The notes below the pieces were generated by a model. That model searched no databases and was not told where the DNA came from. It saw nothing but the letters and a program-made list of their open reading frames with translations. The translations under genes and the position numbers were made by a program. From assembly GCA_021029095.1 (NCBI GenBank), contig JAJOHG010000009.1, positions 930,001 through 994,000 of the forward strand: a stretch of DNA of 64,000 bases, in the 5' to 3' direction. Positions 38,398 through 50,925 of the stretch are shown piece by piece; within the stretch, counting starts at the first letter, position 1, and each line of letters opens with the position of its first letter. The stretch comes from Phellopilus nigrolimitatus. Taxonomy: Eukaryota > Basidiomycota > Agaricomycetes > Hymenochaetales > Hymenochaetaceae.

Positions 38398-40998
38398 ATG
38401 GGCAAGCGTCACGCACGCCCTTTGAATCCGTGCACAGTGGAGGCTCGTTCAGCCGCCCTTTGCTTCCGTCCATCACCACCCATGTCTTCGAGCTCGACGC
38501 AGGACTGGCTCAAAGGCCTGCAAATGCCATTGGATAGCTTCTTCGATGCACCAGGGTCGAGCGCCGGCCGCCGCGGGAATGCCAGTGCGAAACGGAAGCG
38601 GGAGGGGAAAGGCGCGGCCAAGGAGGCGGGGCAGGCCCCGTCGAAGCGGCCGAAGACACACAGCACAAGGGACAAGCCCACAAAGGATACAGGCCTTTCG
38701 CTCGCGGAGGAACGCGGCGCTGCGTCGCCGCCGAAAGCTCAAGGGAGTCGCCGCGGCGCGCTGCTCGACGTCACCGCGCAGCAGAACAGTCCCCGCGCGC
38801 GCCGGCGCTTGGGCAAAGACGCGTCCGCACAGCGCCGGGCGCTCTTCGCGTCGCCTACGCGGAGATCTCCAAAGAGACCAAAAGGCAGGCCAATCGTGTC
38901 GGACGTCATCGAGCTGGACGACTCGTCCAACGATGCGTCTCCCCTTCCCCGTCCGTCGTTCGGTCGCACTCCGATAAGACCGCTGCCCAAGAAACTGGGT
39001 CGGACGAAAGGGAACCTGCCCACCCCGCCGTCGTCCAACTTCATCCCCAGCAGGACAAAGACCCAAGATCCGCCTGTCCCGGGTCCTCTCCCGTGATTGT
39101 TAGAAAGTTAGCATTCGGCCGCGCTGCAGAGCCTGAGCGAGTTGCGCAGACGCCAGTCGCGGGCTCATCTACCGCACTGAAGGCTAACTACATGACTCCC
39201 GAAACATTGAATATACTGCGTCTGAAATTCGCCTCCCCAGAACGTTCCTCGCATCCCCCGCTCCCCGCGCTAAAGACTAACCTCGCCTTGTCCCCGACTT
39301 CATCTCTGACACCCCTTTCCTTCGAAGGCGAGGAACCTAAGGGACTAGAAGATACAAAATACGATGATATTGTTCCCTCGTCGCAGACGCAATACCTAGT
39401 TATGTCTCCCCCGAAGAACTCAGTGTTCACATTCACGCGGCCTAAGCCTCTGTCGATGACAACGGTCCCGTCCTCGCAGTCGCAGCCCGCCGTGTTGTCT
39501 CCGCGCAAAACGCGCAAGCCCGCACCGCTCTTCACGCGAGGTTTCGGGTTCCTTCAGGACTCGACAGATGATAAAGGCAGACTCAATCTCGTGGTCCCAA
39601 CATCACAGGAGGATGAGGTGGAGATCAGTTTGTTAGATGCGACGGCTCCGCGGCTATCCCAGATGCTCGGGGCAGCAACTAACGATGAGCACGTGGATGC
39701 GCCGAGAAAGGATGAGCCTGCTCTCCCTGCATCGTAAGCACTTGTTTCCCCACTAGGACGTACAGGGAAGACACTGAATGATTAGCGTCTTTGGTATTCA
39801 GATCTGCTCCTGAGTCCGCAAGTCTAAAGTCAAATTCTAAAGACGATCCCGAAATTGGAAATTTCTCAGAAGAAGCTCTACCACAACACCAGGATGCACC
39901 CTCAGTCGCTATTTCGCATTCCGAAAGCCAGCATGATCCCCCGCACTCCGAGGAAAAGAAGTCGGAATCTGCGCCTTCTACGCAATTCCGCGAATTTTAT
40001 GCCATGCTGGAACGTCTGGACCGTCTCGCCGACGAGTCACTCCCGCCTTCGCCTTCTATGGAGAATCGCTATCATCCCCCTGAACTTTTGCGGCCACGCT
40101 CACGAGTCGCATCTCTTTCTTCTCCAAACAAAGCTCACAAAGACATCTGCGACGCAGGCTCCTCAAAAACTGCAGCCATTCAAAGCCAAAGCATTTCAGT
40201 TGCTTCAGAGACGCAGCCGGACAGCCAGTCCCAATCGGCAGACATGTTCATGCAGAGCTCGGTGACGGAGCCGGACCCGTGGAACTCCGACGACGACCCG
40301 TTCTCCGTCTCGAACAGCGCATATAGGGCGCACCTCGGACTCAGCCCGCTGCCCTCGCCAAGCCGGCGCTCGAACCGCGAACGGGACGCAAGCGCAGACA
40401 CGGCCGGGCCAAGCGACCCGTCCGGGCCACCCACGTGCACGCAGAGCTCCGTGACGCAGGTGGACTCGGACGAGGAGGACCCCTTCCCCACGCTGCCGCC
40501 GACATCGACGGCGGCTTCGCGGGCGGACCGCGAAGCGGTGCGAGCGCACCTGCTGGGCTCGCAGGAGTTGGAACACGGGCATACGTCCGACGAAAAGGAT
40601 TCGCCTCGCGCAGGTCCATCCCGCCCGAGCCGAGGGAGTCTCGGACTGGGTCAAGCCGGCGACGAAACTCAAGTGGAAGCGAAAGCGAAAGCCTGGCGAG
40701 CCAGCCGATGCCGGACATTGGCTCGCTCGATGACACGTTTGACGTCTCAGCCTCGTCCCCGCTACGCATGGCTGCGCGCGCGCGCAGCGCATTCAGTAAG
40801 GGCAAGTTCAGGCGGCGAGACAGAGGATCATTCGTCATCGAGCATGAGGGCCGCGATCACTCCTGCGAAGAGTCAGGCCTCGGCACGGGAGAGCCGATGC
40901 CGTCTGTGGTCAAGGATTTCTTGAGTATTTTCGATGAAGACTCGGAGGCTGGCACGCAGAGTGCGGGTGAAGGAAGGTTTTCTTTTTCGCCTTGTTAA
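38398..40998 (+). CDS. hypothetical disordered nuclear protein
   Basis: I do not recognise the family. The first ATG is 38398; a second in-frame ATG at 38482 (MSSSSTQDWLKGLQMPLDSFF) is an alternative. Splicing is well supported at two places: a 47-nt intron ending about 39,110 and one from about 39,735 to 39,801. The protein is Ser/Pro/Arg-rich with basic clusters (KRKREGK, KRPKTHS) that look like nuclear localisation signals, an SDVIELDDSSND acidic patch, and repeated QSSVTEPD / QSSVTQVD phrases. The C-terminus (SLDDTFDVSASSPLRMAARARSAFSKGKFRRRDRG .. VVKDFLSIFDEDSE) is in another frame, so a further intron or a frameshift lies near 40,550-40,690. The only candidate donors there are weak. Confidence 0.55.
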
Positions 40999-41231
40999 AA
41001 AGCCTAATTGATTTGTTTTTGCCGGGGAAGATGAGAGGATGTACGGATGAGTTTTGGGTTTTATGCTATTTCATCTGTTTGGTCGCTTTGCTGCGATCCC
41101 ATGCATGTATTATGAATCTCTCCAACAAGAATAAACTGAATAATCGCATACAATAAAAAGAAAAATTGACAGGCAAAGTCGTAAATGAAGAACTTTAAGA
41201 GGTACCGTAAAATGACTCTTGAGATATTCCA
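40999..41231. other. 3' region before tRNA-Arg copy 1
   Basis: No gene. On the minus strand a T-run lies about 20 nt past the tRNA 3' end and could serve as Pol III terminator. Confidence 0.4.
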
Positions 41232-41318
41232 TGACCACCGCAGGTCTCGAACCTGCAATCTCCTGATTAGAACATTAAGAATTCGTAGTCAGACGCGATA
41301 CCATTTCGCCAGGCGGCC
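41232..41318 (-). tRNA. tRNA-Arg(ACG) with 15-nt intron, copy 1
   Basis: Cloverleaf reads from 41318 down: acceptor GGCCGCC pairs with GGTGGTC, discriminator A. The A-box is TGGCGAAATGG-like and the B-box GGTTCGAGACC. Anticodon loop CTACGAA gives ACG, reading CGU/CGC arginine codons after A34 to I34 editing. A 15-nt intron (41268-41282) sits at the usual place, one base 3' of the anticodon. Exons are 36 and 36 nt; the mature tRNA is 72 nt before CCA. Confidence 0.92.
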
Positions 41319-42264
41319 TATGCTGAGCCATAATCTCATTAGCTATTAGTGTAACCATCCGCCTGCAATTTGTCCGTACTTATACGCATTGCGCACCGTA
41401 ATTCGAGCTTCGTCTTCTCTTACTCGAATTACAGAGTTTTCTCCCGTCTGTTTTCTACTATTGAGTTACAAATTATGAATTACAGCATACCATATGACTA
41501 ATCTTACTCTGGTTTGATAAAATTCTTTGTGAACAGCATAATTTCCCCGACTTTACACGTTTGCGGCACAAAAGTTAGAGCCTGGTTTTCTTCCTACCAA
41601 TGTTCTCCTGTTAAACGCACCTCAACCAGCTTTTTCATAGTTTTAACCACGCTTTTTTCAGTGCTCAATCCGCATGACGTGGGTTCATCGCGCAGTGTCA
41701 GGGTACTAGTACAACTTGGCACAAGTTTCGATCTACGTGCTAATCCAAACCTTTCGGAGATTTTCAAGTCTTTTAAGGCTACACCGCGTAAGATTTGATT
41801 CCTCCTATTATCTTCAAACACCTTCCAGGTGGACATGCACTAATTATCGTGCTTCAAGATATGCACTAAATTGACGGGATTCGCCGATAATATGGAACGT
41901 AGGTATCTCATGGAATGTTTCGCGCGATTTCCAATCTTGCAGAATGTGGAGTTTGGCTTAGTCCTGACGACGACTTCCCGGACAACTTTACGGTACTCTC
42001 GTTTGACCTTAAGTGAGGTATAATTTATATATACAAATAACATATGAAATATCATAGCTAAGTCTAACACATGATGCTCTACGGGCCACATTCAGCAAGA
42101 ATGCAATGAAGATGTCCGGGAAGGCACCTGCACTTCATCCTCTGAGAGAAGGGGGACCGAACATCACTCATTCTCTCCGGTAGGAAGTCCGGTAGAAAAG
42201 CACGCAGTGCTGGTTCATACAAGCCGTAAGGAAATTCACCGCTTCCAATTGACAAAATAACAAT
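41319..42264. other. spacer between tRNA-Arg copies 1 and 2
   Basis: About 950 bp with no recognisable gene. Open frames at 41514-41798 (+) and 41840-42091 (-) have no family resemblance. Confidence 0.35.
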
Positions 42265-42336
42265 GGCCGCCTGGCGAAATGGTATCGCGTCTGACTACGA
42301 ATCAGGAGATTGCAGGTTCGAGACCTGCGGTGGTCA
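42265..42336 (+). tRNA. tRNA-Arg(ACG), intronless, copy 2
   Basis: 72-nt tRNA identical in mature sequence to the other two copies as far as I can see (acceptor GGCCGCC/GGTGGTC, loop CTACGAA, B-box GGTTCGAGACC) but with no intron. A TTTTGTTTTATTTTT stretch follows directly and should act as terminator. It is convergent with the DUF6697-like pseudogene. Confidence 0.94.
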
Positions 42337-42904
42337 TTTTGTTTTATTTTTATTTGAATTATTATAGCCCTCAGCATAAGCTTTTGCCATCGGAAGCAAC
42401 GCCTTCATCCACCAGTCTTTTGTTGTATCCATTATAGGCAGGGCTATCGAGGCAGGTTTCTCTACGATACATATACCTTGTACGTCGACCTAATATACTT
42501 TGGTACCAGCTACGAATAGCTAAGCTACGGAATGTGTCATTGCTCTTGTGCGTTGGTACTTGCAAAAACAACAAAAATATCAAAAAATCACGCAAAAAAA
42601 TTGCTTCATACGTACAGTAAGAAGGAAAGGGAGCGAGATGCGTTTTCGGATTTTGTTTTCTCTGGCCTTCAGCTCAGGACGTGTTACAGAATCACGTGTA
42701 GCCGACACGCTACGTGTTGTGCGGAAGTTCGAACAAGGTGGCAATTTCTGGATTCCACACTCTTTTGAATGGTCATAACATACTAGCATCAAGACTATAA
42801 TCAATGGGCATATATGTAATAGTCATTCTTTAACGCCATCTTGGACCCCTTCGATTCATACCACTGCAGGGAGGTTGAGAGGCTAAATCTGTTCGACTAA
42901 ACCG
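42337..42904. other. intergenic between tRNA-Arg copy 2 and DUF6697-like pseudogene
   Basis: About 570 bp, AT-rich. Small open frames on both strands show no family resemblance. Confidence 0.35.
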
Positions 42905-45439
42905 CTAGCTTTCGATTGTATCTTGCGGTGCGGATAGCCTTCTTTTCTGAGATCGAAGTGAGGTATCACGTTCATTTCTGTCTTTGACAGGCTTTCGTTT
43001 GAGATGCAGGCGTTTCGGAGCCGCTGGACGCAAATTCGGAATGGACGGTTCATTCGAAGTGGGCACGGAGTTTACCAAGACATCATCAGGTTTGGCCCCG
43101 GCGCCGAGGGCGAGCATCCACTGAAAGGCTTCGTCATAGTCTACGCATTTCAGGACCCAAACATTGGCTTCCTAAAGAATTCGTGAGTCGAAAAGGGGCT
43201 TGGATCACTCATTCTCTGTCAGAGGGCGATCTCACTTCATTCCTCTGTTCTAAGCCTCTTCTGATGTCGCACAGCTTAGGGTAAGAATTTCGGCCCGAAA
43301 TATGTACGATATTGAACCTTCATGTGGGTCAGAATTGACGAACGACTCAAGCAAAGCGGCGACAGACCTTTCCGAGCAAACCATCCCATTCCGCCGTTGA
43401 AAAAGGATTACACTTTTTCCAGCACGTAGTCGCCTGTGTATAACCATTGGTTGGTGACTAAACGCACAATTACCTTGAATCGCTTTGATTCAGGCTGGCT
43501 CATTTTCCCCTTCGAACAATTCCTTGTCCTCGCCCAGGTCGAACAGAAGTCCATGCGCGCCGCAAACCTGTGGCGCGTACGGTTGCTCGTCTAGCTTAAG
43601 ACATACGAAGAATGGGCAGTTAAGAAGCACCGAGAAATTCTCGTGGGGGCGGAGTGTTTGGCCTCTAGCACTGCAGCGGAAGGTGCTAATCAAGAATTTG
43701 CGCGTTGTCGTGTGTTTCGTCAGAGCGACAGGAGCGGAGATCGGGAATAAAGGGTTCTTGAGGTGATTGAGACGGGCATAATTCGTATCGCTGACTAACG
43801 GTAAGTAGTTGATTTGAGGTTTCAAGGATTTCTGGGTGCAAATTCAACAGCGAGTAACTGGTAAAGAAATGCTTATGTGACGCACATTCACAAGCTTTGC
43901 ACAGAACCTGCTTTTTTCGATGCTGTCCCCGGTTCCGGGAGTAGGCATGGCCAGATTCATCTTGCTTTTTGATGAACACGCTTCGGAAGCTGCAGTATCC
44001 ACAACGGACGGGCCGCAGCTCAGGGCTGCCATCGCAGGATTTCGAAAAGAATTTTCCGGTGGGCTCGAAGGAAGGGAGTTCGCATAACGGCTTGTCTCCA
44101 GAGGAACTACTGGTTCCACTGGACTTGGTGAGTCGCATTTATATGGATCAGTGTGGTACAGTGATTTCTGTACCTTTGGGCATTGTTATTGTCGTGGGTT
44201 CGGCTTTCCACACCATCATCGGCTCTGGATGTTCAGTTTCATGAAGTTTCGTAGCTGAAGCATTCTCCGCGTTAAGGCCTTGGACAGTATGACCAGTATG
44301 CTCTGACGACTCTGGCTGAGCATCATGTGAATTATGTTTCATACTTGAGAACCGTTCGCGAAGAGCTGAAAGAGTAAGTACTAATGCGATATAAGACACT
44401 AACAACATTCTCGAAAACATTTGACAGCTCACTTTCATGTAATGGTTTCGAAGTATCGGAATCAGCCATCGCGCTTTCCGTAACGGACACGGGATTCACA
44501 GCACGCTCGTGTACATCAACTTTTTGCTCTTGTATCGATAGAAAATGTCTGCTCAGAGCGCTTGTTAAGTGATTAGCTGCATTTCCCTTCTGTATGTTGG
44601 TACGGCTGTTTTTTCGCTTTGACTTCTGTGTTCCTGCGTGTATTTCGCTTTCGAGCTCGTCGACTTCATCTTCGCTGTCTTCTCTGAGGACTTCGATCCG
44701 CGGTACTGAGGGTGGAGGCATACGGGGCAGACTCTACACAGAGTATGTTACAATATTTTTATTAGCGGAATTACTCGCATACTAGGCGCACATTTGGATT
44801 TGACTTTGAGCTCAACGGGGTGTTGTAATGGACCAGGCTCTCCAAATTTTGTATGGGAGTAGTGATTCTCAATAAAGAATTATGAGCATTAGACAAAAAC
44901 GATAATGCGAACTGAGCTCACATTCAAGCTGTCGGTTGACGGGGATGGTCTTATTTTGCTTTCATTAGATTTCTGAGCAAATTAATGAGTTTTGCGGACA
45001 AAACAAAAAACGAAAGAGTGCGTTTAGAAGGTTGAATGGACTCACGTCTCGATTTGAAGGAGTCAATTTTAACTCCGCTGTGTTCAACTCCGCTACTGTT
45101 TGCTGATTTCCCGATTCCGAGTCTGCGAGTAAGAGAGCGCCATGATCCTGAGCAAGCCAACAGCTTTAACGAAACCGCGACCTTCACCGTGTAGAAGTAT
45201 CACCAAACCTTCTCTCCGCTGGAGACTTGACATGTCAGATACGGGTCATCCACGCCTTCGACTGGTGAAAATATAACTGAGTCACAGTGTTGTCCTTCTG
45301 CCATTAATTTGAGGCGATCTTCCTCAAGTCTCTTCTTGTCAAGTTCCAGCAGTTTGATATGCATCGAAAATTTCTGGAGCTGGCCCCGGAGTTTCGCATT
45401 CTCATCTCGAAGATGCCATAGCTCGATGTTCTCGGACAT
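42905..45439 (-). pseudogene. DUF6697-like family member, decayed (copy 4)
   Basis: Clearly homologous to the three plus-strand copies at 55.7-62.9 kb. The 5' exon reads MSENIELWHLRDENAKLRGQLQKF, a coiled coil like MDDELRRLREDNAQLRNEL. An acidic patch EDSEDEVDELESEI (about 44,690-44,640) matches YDSNDEVDELENDI. The core reads YARLNHLKNPLFPISAPVALTKHTTTRKFL and APQVCGAHGLLF. After ENEPA comes a stop (about 43,490), and the match resumes in another frame as FKVIVRLVTNQWLYTGDYVLEK, then stops again. About 50 residues of the core are missing before DIRRGLEQRNE, while the 3' exon EANVWVLKCVDYDEAFQ is kept. So at least two frame breaks and one internal deletion. No histone-H3-like motif is seen. 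The family name DUF6697 is from memory and not verified. Confidence 0.65.
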
Positions 45440-45806
45440 ATTTCCAGGCACTGTAAGGAGGTTAAGAAAGTTGTGCGCTCGAGCTCACGGTCGCGTTCAG
45501 TTGGACGCGTTTGAACTGTCAGTGTTACACATTGCAATCACGTGCACGTGCACCGACATGACATCCGACTTCTTTTCTTGTACCCATTTTTTCCTCATTC
45601 AAATTCATGATAAGTTCGGAAAAACACTGTAACTCGCATTCTGCTGCGTTCTCCGATTTATCTGTGCGGCTAAAGAGCGGAAGTGTCGTCGGGTGTCGCT
45701 TACTAATCAATCGCCAAACGTTACGTGACACAGCATACGCGCTGAAATTTTGAGATTTGCAGTCCAGTTGTCAGAAGGGCCGTCTGGACTACAGCTGCTT
45801 TCACTT
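45440..45806. other. divergent intergenic region
   Basis: Between copy 4 (-) and ICP55 (+). A possible splice acceptor (CTCCTTACAG on the minus strand, about 45,450) precedes the copy 4 ATG, so an upstream non-coding exon is possible. Otherwise nothing seen. Confidence 0.35.
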
Positions 45807-48129
45807 ATGCTTTCGCTGTCCTTCGTCAAGCCAAATCTTGCTCACATTTGTCGTCACGCCTCCAGGAGAGCTTCAAGAATCAGGAACTATGCAACAGAAC
45901 TGAACACCTCCAACTTCGCTAAGCCGTCGGCGTTTGGCCAGCCATCTATTTCCCTCGCACCCCAACCTTGGTCGGACAATTCAAATCGCGTAAAAAAAAA
46001 GGCTTTGCTCACGCGTCTTTTAGACAGTCCAGCAAGATGAAATTACGCCTGGTTTTACCTCGAAGGAGTATGAGACACGGAGAGCAAGGCTCATGCAGCA
46101 GCTCCCAAACTCGTGCATGGTCGTTTCTATCGCGAATCCTGTAAAATATATGAGTGGAGGTGAGCTTGGGTATATAAGACTGCTTGGCACAGCTCTTACC
46201 TCGTTCTAAGAGATATTGTGAGTATCCTGAACCCAAGGAACGCAAGAGGTGTTTTACCTCATGCGTCCCGCAGTTACAAGTTTCGGCAGGCGTCCGACTT
46301 CTGGTACTTGACTGGCTTCCAGGAGCCTGAGTCCGCGGTTGTACTAGGTATGCGATGGGTCCTCTTAAAGACAAATCACTAACAAGGGCTCAAGAGAAGA
46401 ACTCGTCGAATTACAAGATGACGCTCTTCTGTCGAGGCAAGGACGCCGCAAGGGAACAATGGGAAGGATCGAGGTACGGAGTTTATTGTTCCTTTTAAGC
46501 CGTATAAGTTCTGACATGTAGCCTTGTAGGACCGACTTCGACACCGCCGCTGCCGTATTCGGCGCAGACGACGTGCGGCCCATAGACGAGTTCCCCGCTA
46601 CGTTGAAGGCACTCTCGTCGCACTACTCGTACGTGTATGCCGACGGCGCGGGGTCTGCTCGGCGTGCGCGCCAGCAGAAGTCGCTCATGCGCTACCTGAC
46701 GTCGCCCTCCTCGTCACGGTCTAGGGCCGAGCACGAGTACGAGAGCGCAATTGATGCACTCTCAAGTGCGAAACGCCGGAGCCTCGCCGCGGAGGTTGCG
46801 AAGATGCGTAACGTAAAGAGCGAGGCGGAACAGCGCGTCATGCAGCAGGCTGCACAGATCAGCGGCCGAGCACACGCAAAGGTGAGTGATCCTTGTCATA
46901 TATCTGCGTCTAATAAAGATATGAAAGACGAGAACGTAGACTATGCGTTTCACGGAACCAGGGATGCCGGAGTCTGCGCTTTCTGCGCACTTCGAATATA
47001 TTTGTGCATTGAACGGGTCACAGCGACCAGCTTACGTTCCTGTAGTCGCATCGGGGTGGGTGAAGTGAATGCCTCGCGAGTAAGATCCAGTGCTGAAAGA
47101 AAGTGCGCTCTTAGAGCGAATGCATTAATCATTCACTACACCTCTAATGACCAGGTTGTGCGTGACGGTGAGATGGTTTTGATTGACGCGGGATGCGAAT
47201 ACAAGTACGAATCTCTTTTTTAAACTGGGAATTGTCGCTCACCTTGTTATTTTAGCGGCTACGCATCGGACATCAGTATGTGTCTCAAAGGGAATAATTA
47301 TCACAGCATTCTGTCTAAGTCCTTAATTGAACTTGCTCAGCGCGCACGTACCCTGCGAACGGCGTTTTCACCGCACCGCAACGCGATCTGTACGCCGCCG
47401 TTCTGGCAGCGCAGAAAGCATGCGTTGCGCTATGCACGGAGGCCGCGCAAATCAGCTTGAACGAGCTACACCGCAAATCATGCGACCTACTTCGGGTTGA
47501 GCTCAATCAAATCGGCTTCGGGCTGATGACAGGTGATTTGGAGAGAGTGCTGTACCCGCATTATTTGAGCCACCCAATTGGCATCGGTAGGTATCCCCTC
47601 GCGACGGAATGCTTGTATAGTGTATCGCTGATTCCTCTACTTGCCTTCGTAAAGACTTGCACGAGTCGAGCCATTTTGATCGTAGTGGCCGGTGAGTTCC
47701 TCGTCTTCACTGTCTACCCCAGTCTACTAGATTCCAACTTGTCAGCCTAACGTCTGGAATGGTGGTGACCATCGAGCCTGGTCTGTTTCGTCTTTCCCCG
47801 TCTCGTTCCTTTACTTATAGACATTGCTATCGCAGGAGTATATGTCCCTCCATCGAATCAATTTCCCAAGCACTTCCACAACATCGGAATCCGTATAGAG
47901 GTAAGACAATCTTGTAGTTCAAAAGAAATCCTATCTCGTGGTTTCATCATTGTCTCCGCAGGACGAAGTTCTTGTGCAGAAAGAGCACCCAGTGGTGCTG
48001 AGCGCTGCTGCTCCAAAAGAGGTATGGTACCACATCTTTACGCTTTGCAGGAACTAACAGTAAAAAAAAAATTAGATCGTCGATATAGAAGGGGCTTGTC
48101 AAGGATCCATTGGTTTAGAACCGTACTAA
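45807..48129 (+). CDS. ICP55: mitochondrial intermediate-cleaving aminopeptidase (Icp55, Xaa-Pro aminopeptidase 3)
   Basis: Removes one N-terminal residue from mitochondrial precursors after MPP cleavage. ATG 45807 gives a basic import leader (MLSLSFVKPNLAHICRHASRRASRIRNYA). The N-terminal domain has RRARLMQQLPNSCMVVSIANPVKYMSG, FRQASDFWYLTGFQEPESAVV and the FCRGKDAAREQWEGSRT block. The catalytic pita-bread domain has KSEAEQRVMQQAAQISGRAHA, ANALIIHYTSND, LIDAGCEY-NGYASDI (metal-binding Asp pair), HPIGIDLHESSHFDRSG assembled across an intron, VTIEPG, and IGIRIEDEVLV (metal-binding Glu residues). End GACQGSIGLEPY. Short exons are bridged by introns, some about 100 nt. The metal ligands are present, so it looks active. 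Confidence 0.88.
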
Positions 48130-48308
48130 CTAATACAAGACGCCATAATACCATTCACCCCTACCTTATGGCATGCAGAATAACAATCAGCAACGCTTCA
48201 TCGTAATTCAGCCTTCTATGCTCTGCTCTCGACCAACAGTCGTTACAATACTCGGTTCCACTATTCTCATCCACTCTTTCGTAATTTTAGGACTTGAAAC
48301 GAGTTCGC

Positions 48309-50764
48309 CTATTCGTCTGTTCTTTCGCCTGCGCCATCCGCGCTGTTCAGGGCTTGGAGGATCTGCTCGCGTGGAAGCCACTTCTCTTCCGGGGTGAAGA
48401 TGAAGCTCAGAATGCCGAAGATGGTGACAGCTCCAAAGATGACAACGGACTAAATAACGCAACAGAGCTTAGTGCCGGGAAAAGTTCATCGCAGAGAAAT
48501 AACGTACAAAATTGAACGTGTCCCCAGTAACAGGGAACTCGAACGGCGAGATCATGACTGCGAATATAAGCGCATTGAATAACGCCGCCTGAGATATAGA
48601 ATGGCTTCGCAAAGCGCCCAAGGCCAAAGTGCGATCCGCGGAAGTGGTTCGGCGTCATCGTAAGGCGAAGGAGCGCGATGAGCCCGTACGCGGCAATCGT
48701 CGGCACGCCGCCCGCGGAAATGAGCGACGTGAAGGCAACCTGGCTCGGCAGGATTGTGCACAGAATCGCGGCTGCGAAGACGAACATAACCGTCACCGCA
48801 TGGCGCGGCTGGCCGTCTTGCGACACTTGTCCAATCCATCCGGAGAAGGGAAGCACGCCGTCGCGCGCAACAGCGAAGACAAGACGCGAAGCAGCGACGA
48901 TAGCCATGCTAGTGTTCTGAGGGAAATTCCAATCCGCGTGAGTGATGGGAGCGCAAGGCGCAAGTAGTGAAAAGAACAGACCATGATGAGGCCAATAACA
49001 GCAATAATAGTCATGACCACACAACCACCTTTGCCAAGAGCCATGGCATAGATTTGGACGAAGGGCTGTGGGGCCTCCAGGGCAAATAGAACATCGAGGT
49101 TTGGGGTACAAAAAAGGAACAGTATGGCGGTAATAAAACCGAGAATGCCAGTCGCAAACGCGCTGCTAAGAATGCCACGGCCGGCGACGACGCTAAAAGG
49201 AGAAATTAAGTCAGATTACGAGAGTAAACCGCTGAAAGCAAACATATGCCTACCTCGCATTCTTCGTCTCTTCTGCGATGTGACCGGATGCGTCAAAGCC
49301 CGTCAACGTACCAGCAGTAAACAAGCTTTGAAAGATATCCATATCAAACAAAACAAAAACAAAACAAAAGGCTCGTTACAATGATAGCAACCAGTTCCAA
49401 CCGGCAGGAGCTCCAGTTCCATTATCTATAGCCAAGCTGCGTGTAAGTAACTAGACCCCACACACCACCAAAACACTCACAGGTCATCGTAAAGACATCC
49501 TTCGCCGACCTGAACCCAAACGTCTTGGAGACGCCGATGGGCAGCCAAATGACGCAAAGGAAGAAGTCCACCATCATAATCAGAATAGAAAACTTGAATG
49601 CTGCAGAATACATCCTCGGCGGCAGATAGTTGATGGCTATGGAGACCAAAAGCATAGCTTCAGAGACGGCCCAAATGAACGCTCGCCATTTGATGTTGTC
49701 GTTCACAAGGCCTCCAGGAAAATCTACTTCGAAGACTGTGAGAAGAGAGACGATGTAATTTGCCGTTGTCTGAGAGATAAAAACCTGTAAGAAAGACAAC
49801 AATGCATTAAGAACAGCACCGAGCCTACTTGACAATTCCCAGCAGCAAACGTCATCCAAGCAGTGCATGACCACCAGGCCACGACAAAGCCAAAGAACCT
49901 GGCGTACTTTGGCCCAGCGCTTTCAGCAGCCCAAATGTAGATGGACCCGCTGAGAGGCAGAGCAGAGCAGATTTCCGCCAGAACGGCAGCCGTAATCATC
50001 ATGAACACAATCGTGATGATATACGATGACCTGAAAAGCTGTGAGCCTACAGAACAATATTCTGCCTAAATTCATAGGTACCATATCGCAGCAGGACCAC
50101 CAGCCAAAAGGCCAAGGAAAAACGCAGAGCTGAGTGCATACACCTAAGTCAGCGAATGTCTTCCAGTCAAACTCTAACCTTAAGAAATACACACCGAACA
50201 CCTCCGATGAAATTCAATGCACAGAAGCTTGCTGCGAAGCTCTCGAGCTGGTGCCAGGTACGATGCAATTGCTGTTCCCACGGCGAATTAGATGCTTCTA
50301 CATATCGTTCTATGAGATCATACACACCGGCTTGTATCCGAGATTTTGCTGCACGGTAAGAAAAAAGCAAAAATATTAGTAAACCTGGAATGCTCCCCTT
50401 GGAAGGGGATTTAGTAGTCGGCGACACTGGGGCTTCCCTACGCAGGTCTGAGCGCTGATCAGGTTCGAGCGGTATGATCTCAATCCAGTGCAAGTCGTGC
50501 GCTGCGTTCCCAGAGCCGGTCCTCGTACCTGACGACCAGCAAGGAGAAAACAGCGGCGACAGACAGCTGGATACCCGTAGCCATGATCCAGTGTTACCAC
50601 TAAAGAATCGACGTTACCGGTTCGATTTTATTTTAGCACGCCCATCCCTGCTGCAGGCTAGAACCAGTCCCGTCCGTGGTCATTACCAGCTGGAGCTCGT
50701 CTGAGTCGACGGAAGACGCATTTTCGGCGTCGTTCTTCGAGATCTTAGATTGCGCATCCGACAT
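48309..50764 (-). CDS. amino-acid permease, APC superfamily (GABA/choline permease-like)
   Basis: Plasma-membrane or vacuolar transporter with about 12 membrane segments. Start MSDAQSKISKNDAENASSVDSDELQL at 50764, a cytosolic acidic head. After a long intron of about 330 nt comes QNLGYKP, then LESFAASFCALNFIGGV. Membrane segments follow: ALSSAFFLGLLAGGPAAIWSSYIITIVFMMITAAVLAEICSALPLSGSIYIWAAESAGP, then ARFFGFVVAWWSCTAWMTFAAGN. Further on are GFDASGHIAEETKNA, a conserved APC phrase, and VAASRLVFAVARDGVLPFSGWIG. C-terminus EEKWLPREQILQALNSADGAGERTDE. Substrate cannot be fixed. The N-terminal splicing is uncertain because of the long first intron; an exon inside it is possible. Confidence 0.82.
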
Positions 50765-50925
50765 GGCAAAGAGTTGATGGTGGGAAGAGATAAAGACAGG
50801 AGTAAGGGAAAAATACAATTTTGTGTAATGGCGTGCGAAAACAAGTACATGTGCCTGATCTGCAAGATAAAACTCAAATATATAATATTGTACGCAACAC
50901 GCCCTTGTCAATCCTTCATTGAATA

